Positions 1 through 5,115 of a DNA stretch of 6,864 nt are shown piece by piece. The first letter of the stretch is position 1. The number at the start of each line of letters is the position of its first letter. The stretch spans positions 1 through 6,864 of the forward strand of contig JANPGJ010000017.1 of NCBI GenBank assembly GCA_031423955.1. Direction: 5' to 3'. Both the position numbers and the translations under genes were made by a program. This stretch comes from JAEUOS01 sp031423955 (GTDB lineage Bacteria > Pseudomonadota > Gammaproteobacteria > Burkholderiales > JAEUOS01). Under the pieces are notes generated by a model. The model saw only the letters and a program-made list of their open reading frames with translations. It had not been told where the DNA came from and made no database searches.

Positions 1-104
1 GGGCACAGGCAGGTGAATTCCGGAATCTGCATGTGGATATGGAAGTCCCGATCCGCCGCGGGATTTGGAAAGGTGTCGAGTTTTTTGCCTGGTTTGGAGG
101 GCAT
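1..104 (-). CDS. queF: QueF, NADPH-dependent preQ0 reductase (7-cyano-7-deazaguanine reductase), 5' part only
   Basis: Read on the minus strand from the ATG at 104-102, the frame stays open to the window edge and gives 34 residues plus two bases. Residues 9-21 (LDTFPNPAADRDF) and 28-34 (PEFTCLC), with the next codon beginning CC for Pro, match the amino end of the short, single-module QueF family. Family members continue as LCPxTGQPDF. By that pattern C34 would be the nucleophilic cysteine that forms the thioimide with preQ0. QueF reduces the nitrile of preQ0 to the aminomethyl of preQ1 with two NADPH, in the cytosolic queuosine pathway for tRNA wobble base 34. The QueF signature motif and NADPH residues lie outside the window. 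The gene is divergent from smc, with 239 bases between the starts. No strong Shine-Dalgarno precedes the ATG. The identification rests on recognised motifs, not on a database search. Confidence 0.88.
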   Translation of the reverse strand, partial: MPSKPGKKLDTFPNPAADRDFHIHMQIPEFTCLC

Positions 105-111
105 TGTGGCT

Positions 112-124
112 GTCTTGTCAAGAC
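112..124. repeat. Perfect inverted repeat GTCTTG-T-CAAGAC, possible operator
   Basis: Two 6-base arms are exactly complementary around one central base. The site lies in the predicted queF leader, 8 bases upstream of the queF ATG, and about 20 bases upstream of the putative smc extended -10. That placement and compact symmetry suit a dimeric regulator binding site. As RNA it could form only a 5-bp stem with a 3-base loop. It does not match the LexA pattern CTGT-N8-ACAG. The regulator is unknown, and a 6-base-arm repeat can occur by chance. Confidence 0.35.
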
Positions 125-143
125 GAAATCGTGATGATCGGGG

Positions 144-152
144 TGTTATTAT
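144..152 (+). promoter_or_regulatory. Extended -10 element of putative smc-zipA-ligA promoter
   Basis: The plus strand reads TGTTATTAT, which fits the extended -10 form TGnTATnAT (hexamer TATTAT at 147-152). Extended -10 promoters can work with a poor -35, and none is evident at 124-130. The start point would be near 159, leaving a leader of roughly 185 bases before the smc GTG. The element shares most of its bases with the oppositely oriented TATAAT at 148-153, so the two promoters could not be occupied together if both are real. A promoter closer to smc cannot be excluded. Confidence 0.35.
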
Positions 153-153
153 A
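148..153 (-). promoter_or_regulatory. -10 element of putative queF promoter (perfect TATAAT on minus strand)
   Basis: The minus strand reads TATAAT from 153 to 148, an exact sigma-70 -10 hexamer in otherwise GC-rich DNA. Transcription would start near 141, giving a leader of about 37 bases before the queF ATG at 104. No recognisable -35 hexamer lies 15-18 bases upstream, where the sequence is GC-rich, so a bound activator or strong reliance on the -10 is possible. This is a motif-based inference. Confidence 0.45.
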
Positions 154-159
154 AGAGGT

Positions 160-343
160 GAATTGACGCCGCCCGCAGCGCCGGACAACCCGCAATCCAT
201 GCCCGGATTCAGACCTCTGGAAGCCTGAGAAAGCGCTGGGCAGGTCGATGGAATACGGAATCCAGAACCGGGTGTCTTTTCGATTCAACATGTTGCAAGA
301 GTGATTTTCCCGACCGACCTGCTCAGTGTTTCCCTAATCGACC
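160..343 (+). other. Untranslated leader region upstream of smc
   Basis: This stretch is the rest of the queF/smc intergenic region. No frame in it shows coding signs or a recognised protein. Short open frames on both strands are weak. One runs on the minus strand from an ATG near 292 for about 50 codons, has no recognised motif and crosses the promoter region. The region holds a spaced repeat GGAAT (250-254 and 257-261) and the palindrome at 286-295. No riboswitch or terminator fold is evident by eye. If transcription starts near 159, this is the smc 5' leader. Confidence 0.4.
286..295. repeat. 10-bp perfect palindrome CAACATGTTG upstream of smc
   Basis: CAACATGTTG is its own reverse complement and ends 48 bases before the smc GTG. 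It is roughly flanked by TT and AA, which extends the dyad imperfectly. It could be a protein-binding site in the smc leader. No known regulator is recognised, and a 10-bp palindrome alone is weak evidence. Confidence 0.25.
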
Positions 344-3300
344 GTGCGCCTTACCTCCATCAAACTTGCCGGCTTCAAGTCGTTTGTCGACGCCACCACT
401 GTCGCAGTGCCGGGTCAGCTGGTCGGCATCGTCGGCCCCAATGGCTGTGGCAAGTCAAATATCATCGATGCTGTGCGCTGGGTGCTCGGCGAGTCCAAGG
501 CCTCGGCCTTGCGCGGCGAATCGATGCAGGATGTCATTTTCAACGGGTCGGCACAGCGCAAGCCGGTTGCGCGCGCCAGCGTGGAACTGGTGTTCGACAA
601 CACCGGTGCGCCACCGCATGCCGGCATGGGGCAGTGGGGGCAGTACAGTGAAATCGCGGTCAAGCGAGTCTTGACGCGGCAGGGCGAATCAAGCTACTTC
701 ATCAACAACCAGTTGGTGCGGCGGCGCGACATCCAGGACATCTTCCTGGGTACCGGGCTCGGTGCCCGCGCCTACGCGATCATCGAGCAGGGAATGATCT
801 CGCGGGTGATCGAGGCCAAGCCGGAAGAGTTGCGCATCTTCCTCGAAGAAGCCGCCGGCATCTCGATGTACAAGGAACGCCGCAAGGAGACCGAGTCGAG
901 CCTGTCGTCTAGTCTCGAAAACATGACACGGCTCGAGGATATCCGGCGCGAGCTCGATACCCAGCTCTCGAAGCTCGGCGAGCAGGCTGCGGTGGCGCAA
1001 ACCTATCGCGCCCTGACCGCCGAGCAGACCGAAAAGCAGCACCTGCTGTGGATGCTCAGGCGTGCCGAGGCCGCCGCCGAACAGGAGCGCCACGCCCGTG
1101 ATGTAGAGCGGGTCACCAATGAGCTTGAGGCCGAGACCGCGGCACTGCGCAATTTCGAAAAACAGGTCGACGAAATGCGCGCTGCGCACTACGCGGCTGG
1201 TGATCGCCTGCATGCCTCGCAGGGTGAATTGTATGGAGCGAATGCCGAAGTCAGCCGGCTTGAGGCGGAGATCAGGTCGATCGTCGACGCCCGCACCCGG
1301 CTGGCGAACCAGCTCACCCAACTCTCCGCGCAACACGACACCTGGATCGAGCAGCAGGTCCAGGGGCAGGCCGATATCCTTCACTGGACCGCCGAAGCCG
1401 AGGCCGCGGCCGGCAGGGCCGAGGAAGGGGCAGCGATCGCCGCGGAGCATGCGTCCAGGTTGCCGGACGCCGAAAGCTCCGCGCGGATCGCCCAGGCCGC
1501 GCTCACGTCTGCGCGCGCTACCGTCATGCAGACCGAGCAGCAGTTGCAGGTCGAAGGGGTGCACCAGAGCAATGCGCAACGTGCGCTTGAGGCCCTGGTT
1601 GGCCGCCGCGACCGGCTGCGGATGGAGCAGAACGGCCTGAATCGGCCGGACGAGCCGGCGATCGAGCGCAAGCGTGAGGAACTCGAACGGCGCGAGGCCG
1701 AGTTGGCCGAGCGCGAAGAACAACTGGCAGTCCTCGAGGACGGTTTGCCCGGCACCAGCGCCGAGCGCGACACAGCGCAGTCCGTGTTGCAGGCGCAGAG
1801 CCGCGAGACGCATGCGCTCGAAGCGCGCGTTGCCGCCTTGAAGGAGTTGCAGGAGAAGGTCCAGAAAAGCGGCAAGTTGCAGCCCTGGCTGGAGCGCCAC
1901 GAACTGGCGCAACTGCCGCGCCTGTGGCAGCGCCTGCATGTCGAACCGGGCTGGGAAACCGCGATCGAAGCGGTGTTGCGCGAACGACTTTCGTCGCTGG
2001 AGATTCGCAACCTCGATTGGGCCAAGGCATTCTTCAATGACCCGCCACCGGCCAAGCTGGCTTTTGTGACGATCGAAGCGGTCGAGGCCGCGGCCACGGC
2101 ACCCGCGGGTTTGCGCCCGCTGATCACGCAATTGCGGATCGACGACGCGAACCTGCGCGGCTTGCTGGCCGAATGGCTGGGCGGCTGCTACATCGCCGAT
2201 TCGACCGACGACGCCTTCGCCGGCCGCGCCAGCTTGCCGCCGCGCGCCGTGTTCGTGACCCAGGCCGGCCACATGATCGGGCGCCAGACCGTCAGCTTCC
2301 ATGCGGCGGATTCGGAGCAGGCGGGCATGCTGGCGCGGCAGAACGAGATCGAGAATCTGGCGTTGGCGATCAAGGCCAAGCATTTGCATCTGGATGAGGC
2401 GCGCGCCAACGTCGCGCGCAGCGAAAGCGCGCTCACCCGCCTGACATCGCAACTTGCCGAAATGCGGCCGGCGGCGCAGGCTGCGCGGCAGCGGCTGCAC
2501 GAGCTTCAGCTCGACGTGGTCAAGGAACAGCAGGCACTCGCACGCTACCAGGAAACGGCCGGACGGATCAAGGCGGCGCTTGACGAGCTCGCCGCCCAGG
2601 AGCAGACCGAGGAGGCGCGCCTGGCCGAAGCCGGGGAAAAATTCTCGCAACTCGACGCCGATGTGGCCGAGGCGCAGGAAGCGCTCGAGGCGGCGCGCGT
2701 CGCGACCGAGTCGGCGGAGGCGCTGTTGGCTGCCGAGCGCGAAACAGTCCGTCAGTCCGAACGCGAAGCCCAGGAAGCGGAATTTCATGCGCGCCAGTGC
2801 CGCACCAAGATCGCCGAGCTTGAAAACAGCGGGCGTGGCATTGCCGCCCAGATCGAACGCATCAAGGTGCAGTCGGGCGAGGTAGGGGCCGAACTCGAAG
2901 GTCTCGATGACGCGGTGGTGCAGAACGGCCTGCAGGCGGCGCTGGATCTGCGCCTCGAACGCGAGCAGGCGCTGGCCCGCGTGCGCACCGAACTCGATGG
3001 CCTGACCTCGCGTTTGCGCGGCATGGACGAGGAGCGCATGAAGTCCGAGCAAAAGCTCGAACCCTTGCGCAATCGTGTCGGCGACCTGCGCCTGAAAGAG
3101 CAGGCTGCGCGGCTGGCGCAGGAACAGGCCGCGCAACTGTTGCTGGAGGCGAACGCGGGCGAAGCGGTGCTGCTGCCGCGACTCGAAGGGGCGCGTGCCG
3201 GCGTTCTGGCAGGTGACCTCGGCCGCCTGGCGCAGGAAATCGCTGCGCTCGGCGCGGTCAATCTGGCGGCACTCGACGAGCTGACCGCGGCAACCGAGCG

Positions 3301-3871
3301 CAAGGGATTCCTCGACGCGCAGTTCAACGACCTGACCGAGGCGGTCGCCACGCTCGAAGACGCGATCCGCAAGATCGATCGCGAGACCCGCGAACTGTTG
3401 AAGGAAACCTTTGATCAGGTCAACCGCCATTTCGGCGAACTGTTCCCGGCGCTGTTTGGCGGCGGTGAAGCGAAACTGATCATGACCGGCGACGAAATTC
3501 TTGATGCCGGCGTGCAGGTCATGGCGCAACCGCCGGGCAAGAAGAACGCGTCGATCCACCTGCTGTCCGGTGGCGAGAAGGCGCTGACGGCGACCTCCCT
3601 GGTGTTCGCGATGTTTCGCCTCAATCCGGCGCCGTTCTGCCTGCTCGACGAGGTTGACGCGCCGCTTGACGACCCGAATACCGAACGCTTCTGCCAACTG
3701 GTCAAGAAAATGGCCGAGGATACGCAGTTCGTGTTCATCAGCCACAACAAGATCACGATGGAAATGGCGCACCAGCTGATCGGCGTGACCCAGCAGGAGC
3801 TTGGCGTTTCGCGCATCGTTGCCGTCGACATGGACGAGGCGGTGCGCCTGCGCGAGCCGGTGGCGGCTTGA
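344..3871 (+). CDS. smc: Chromosome segregation ATPase SMC (condensin subunit)
   Basis: A complete 1175-residue SMC, normal length for proteobacteria. SMC homodimers with ScpA/ScpB (not in this window) entrap and extrude DNA loops to compact and segregate the chromosome. Order of parts: N-terminal head ~1-165 with the family start (RLTSIKLAGFKSFVD), Walker A GPNGCGKSN at 31-39 (K37) and Q-loop Q149; coiled coil ~165-510; hinge ~515-665; returning coil ~670-1000; C-terminal head with ABC signature LSGGEK at 1074-1079, Walker B plus catalytic Glu LLDEVD (D1102, E1103), D-loop APLDD and switch H1134. All ATPase residues are present. The GTG at 344 is chosen because the conserved amino end begins there and an in-frame TAA sits at 335-337. 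No Shine-Dalgarno is visible before it. The hinge is the beta/gamma type, without the GG-rich motif of Bacillus SMC. The gene heads a probable operon with zipA and ligA. Confidence 0.97.
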   Translation: MRLTSIKLAGFKSFVDATTVAVPGQLVGIVGPNGCGKSNIIDAVRWVLGESKASALRGESMQDVIFNGSAQRKPVARASVELVFDNTGAPPHAGMGQWGQYSEIAVKRVLTRQGESSYFINNQLVRRRDIQDIFLGTGLGARAYAIIEQGMISRVIEAKPEELRIFLEEAAGISMYKERRKETESSLSSSLENMTRLEDIRRELDTQLSKLGEQAAVAQTYRALTAEQTEKQHLLWMLRRAEAAAEQERHARDVERVTNELEAETAALRNFEKQVDEMRAAHYAAGDRLHASQGELYGANAEVSRLEAEIRSIVDARTRLANQLTQLSAQHDTWIEQQVQGQADILHWTAEAEAAAGRAEEGAAIAAEHASRLPDAESSARIAQAALTSARATVMQTEQQLQVEGVHQSNAQRALEALVGRRDRLRMEQNGLNRPDEPAIERKREELERREAELAEREEQLAVLEDGLPGTSAERDTAQSVLQAQSRETHALEARVAALKELQEKVQKSGKLQPWLERHELAQLPRLWQRLHVEPGWETAIEAVLRERLSSLEIRNLDWAKAFFNDPPPAKLAFVTIEAVEAAATAPAGLRPLITQLRIDDANLRGLLAEWLGGCYIADSTDDAFAGRASLPPRAVFVTQAGHMIGRQTVSFHAADSEQAGMLARQNEIENLALAIKAKHLHLDEARANVARSESALTRLTSQLAEMRPAAQAARQRLHELQLDVVKEQQALARYQETAGRIKAALDELAAQEQTEEARLAEAGEKFSQLDADVAEAQEALEAARVATESAEALLAAERETVRQSEREAQEAEFHARQCRTKIAELENSGRGIAAQIERIKVQSGEVGAELEGLDDAVVQNGLQAALDLRLEREQALARVRTELDGLTSRLRGMDEERMKSEQKLEPLRNRVGDLRLKEQAARLAQEQAAQLLLEANAGEAVLLPRLEGARAGVLAGDLGRLAQEIAALGAVNLAALDELTAATERKGFLDAQFNDLTEAVATLEDAIRKIDRETRELLKETFDQVNRHFGELFPALFGGGEAKLIMTGDEILDAGVQVMAQPPGKKNASIHLLSGGEKALTATSLVFAMFRLNPAPFCLLDEVDAPLDDPNTERFCQLVKKMAEDTQFVFISHNKITMEMAHQLIGVTQQELGVSRIVAVDMDEAVRLREPVAA

Positions 3872-3896
3872 CTGCGTTTTCTGCACTGGTGCCTGC

Positions 3897-3909
3897 GGCC
3901 AGGGTGGCC
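3897..3909 (+). repeat. Short hairpin GGCCA-GGG-TGGCC after smc
   Basis: A 5-bp perfect stem with a 3-base loop lies 26 bases after the smc stop codon. It is GC-rich but short and is followed by CTTGCGAC, not a run of T, so it does not qualify as an intrinsic terminator. It might protect the upstream mRNA end or slow polymerase, which is inference only. Confidence 0.25.
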
Positions 3910-3950
3910 CTTGCGACGAATTGAATTGAAACCCGTCATGGCTCGCGGCC

Positions 3951-3972
3951 TGCATGTGTTGTGGTGCATGCA
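3951..3972 (+). repeat. Inverted repeat TGCATG...CATGCA in smc-zipA spacer
   Basis: Six-base arms at 3951-3956 and 3967-3972 are exact reverse complements around a 10-base GT-rich loop. The right arm also lies within the 8-base palindrome TGCATGCA (3965-3972). No T-tract follows. Its role is unknown, and it may be a chance fold in the zipA leader. Confidence 0.25.
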
Positions 3973-4035
3973 ATGCGTTGTGCGGGGGCGGCGGCGCCTG
4001 TTGTTCGCTGCCGGCCGTGGTCGGCTGCTCTGCGT

Positions 4036-4044
4036 GGAGGGGAG
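4036..4044 (+). promoter_or_regulatory. Strong Shine-Dalgarno of zipA (decides the TTG start)
   Basis: The purine run GGAGGGGAG ends 6 bases before the TTG at 4051, an ideal distance for the 16S rRNA anti-Shine-Dalgarno. It contrasts with the apparent absence of such a site before smc and ligA. It supports TTG 4051 over the in-frame ATG at 4066 (residue 6) and over upstream GTG codons. A strong site may compensate for the weak TTG codon. Confidence 0.8.
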
Positions 4045-4050
4045 ATTGCG

Positions 4051-5115
4051 TTGAGTGAATTGCAGATGGGATTGCTGGCGCTCGGGGTGGTGGTGGTGAT
4101 CGGCGTGATCGGCTTCAACAAGTGGCAGGAGCGCAAGTATCGCAAGGCCGGCCGCGGTTTCGAGTCGGGCCATGCCGACGTCTTGCTCAGTCCGCACAAG
4201 GCAGTGGCCGATCCCGGGCCTTTGCCGGACCAGCCGCCGGTCGATACCGATACGCGGGTCGAGCCGCACTGGGACACATCGGTGTCAGGTGCCGCTGCTG
4301 GCGATGTGCGGTTGTCCGCGCCGCGCCGCCAGTCCGCGCCTGGCGCGTTGCCCGAACTCGACGCGCGCATCGACTACATCGCCGAACTCGAATTTCGCGA
4401 GCCGCTCGAGGCGCAGGCGGTGGCGACCGCGGTGGCCGCTGTCGCCCATGCCCGTACCGCGGGCTGCGATGGCTTCAATCGCGACGCCCAGGCATGGGAG
4501 GCGCTGGTAGCCGGGACCGAATACGCCAGAATCCGCATCGGCCTGCAGTTGACCGACCGCAGCGGTCCGGTGCGCGAATCCGACCTGGCTTCGTTCCAGC
4601 GCGCCATTGAGGACTTGGCAGGCGATCGCGGCGCGAACCTTGCGTGGACCGGGTCGCAGAATCCCCTGACCAATGCGGCCGAGCTTGACGCCTTTTGCGC
4701 CGAGGTCGATGTGCAGATCGGCATCAGCCTGGTGGCGCCGGCGACATTCGCCGAAACCAAGTTTCGCGGCCTGGCCGAAGCCAACGGATTCAAGCGCGAG
4801 GATGACGGTGTGTTTCGCCGGCGTGACGACGAAGACCTGGAAATCCTGAGTTTGCGCCAGAGCGCGCCGGCGGCGGTGTCGCTCCTGCTCGATGTGCCGC
4901 GGGTACCGCGCGAGGCGGCCGCATTCGGCCTGATGGCGCATTGCGCGCGCACCCTCGCCAAGGGGCTTGAGGCGAAGATTGTCGATGACAATCAGCGGGT
5001 CCTTGATGATGCGATGCTGGCGCGCATCGGTCAGGGCATCACCACCATCCAGGGGCGCATGGAGGCTGCCGGATTGCCGGCTGGAGGCCCGCTGGCATTG
5101 CGCCTGTTTGCATGA
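4051..5115 (+). CDS. zipA: Cell division protein ZipA (FtsZ membrane anchor), betaproteobacterial type
   Basis: 354 residues from a TTG start (MSELQMGLLALG...). ZipA tethers FtsZ filaments to the inner membrane and helps build the Z-ring. Residues ~6-22 form one hydrophobic segment, followed at once by basic residues (KWQERKYRK), giving the N-out, C-in topology typical of ZipA. Residues ~45-105 are a Pro/Ala-rich linker. Residues ~107-205 are a folded-looking module (IDYIAELEF ... RIRIGLQLTD). Residues ~221-354 form the ZipA C-terminal FtsZ-binding domain (VQIGISLV ... GFKREDDGVF ... VSLLLDVPRVP ... MLARIGQGI). The middle module resembles the C-terminal domain in layout (see findings). The start is fixed by the Shine-Dalgarno at 4036-4044. 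The stop overlaps the ligA start. ZipA sequences diverge strongly, so the call rests on membrane anchor, domain order and the smc-zipA-ligA context together. Confidence 0.92.
   Translation: MSELQMGLLALGVVVVIGVIGFNKWQERKYRKAGRGFESGHADVLLSPHKAVADPGPLPDQPPVDTDTRVEPHWDTSVSGAAAGDVRLSAPRRQSAPGALPELDARIDYIAELEFREPLEAQAVATAVAAVAHARTAGCDGFNRDAQAWEALVAGTEYARIRIGLQLTDRSGPVRESDLASFQRAIEDLAGDRGANLAWTGSQNPLTNAAELDAFCAEVDVQIGISLVAPATFAETKFRGLAEANGFKREDDGVFRRRDDEDLEILSLRQSAPAAVSLLLDVPRVPREAAAFGLMAHCARTLAKGLEAKIVDDNQRVLDDAMLARIGQGITTIQGRMEAAGLPAGGPLALRLFA
5112..5115 (+). promoter_or_regulatory. ATGA start/stop overlap coupling zipA and ligA translation
   Basis: The zipA stop TGA (5113-5115) and ligA start ATG (5112-5114) share bases. 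The only nearby Shine-Dalgarno-like run, GGAGG at 5083-5087, is about 24 bases upstream, too far for normal initiation. Ribosomes finishing zipA probably re-initiate on ligA. Confidence 0.75.

Larger units (their letters stand above)
3872..4050 (+). other. smc-zipA spacer without a clear gene, promoter or terminator
   Basis: These 179 bases separate smc from zipA. I find no T-tract terminator and no convincing -35/-10 pair, so readthrough from smc is the simplest reading. The zipA frame is open upstream to a GTG at 3961, but that added peptide (rich in Ala, Arg and Cys) does not look like ZipA and would push the membrane segment inward. Two weak hairpins are listed separately. A 38-codon frame at 3938-4054 ends on the zipA start and is treated as doubtful. 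Confidence 0.5.

Noticed and set aside
109..124. LexA/SOS box near CTGTCTTGTCAAGAC
   Set aside because: CTGT is present, but the required ACAG 8 bases later is absent. The actual symmetry is 6-1-6, not CTGT-N8-ACAG.
105..141. preQ1 riboswitch in the queF leader
   Set aside because: The predicted leader is about 37 bases and lacks the preQ1-I stem-loop and A-rich tail. The only fold is a 5-bp stem with a 3-base loop.
13..228. 71-codon plus-strand frame upstream of smc
   Set aside because: It overlaps the convincing queF start on the opposite strand and the promoter region, and has no Shine-Dalgarno or family resemblance.
301..651. Plus-strand frame starting GTG at 301 and running into smc
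   Set aside because: It is out of frame with smc across the Walker A region, Cys/Arg/His-rich and unlike any protein family; a shadow of smc.
3897..3909. Intrinsic terminator after smc
   Set aside because: The stem is only 5 bp and no T-run follows, so transcription into zipA is expected to continue.
689..3973. 1094-codon open frame antisense to smc
   Set aside because: Its codons lie exactly opposite smc codons, so its stops could arise only where smc uses TTA, CTA or TCA. These codons are rare in this GC-rich gene, and the frame ends precisely at the TCA at 689-691. The product is low-complexity Arg/Leu/Gln-rich with no recognisable domain, while smc is fully conserved.
3961..4050. Upstream extension of zipA to GTG 3961
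   Set aside because: The added 30 residues are not ZipA-like and would bury the signal-anchor. The strong Shine-Dalgarno at 4036-4044 points to TTG 4051.
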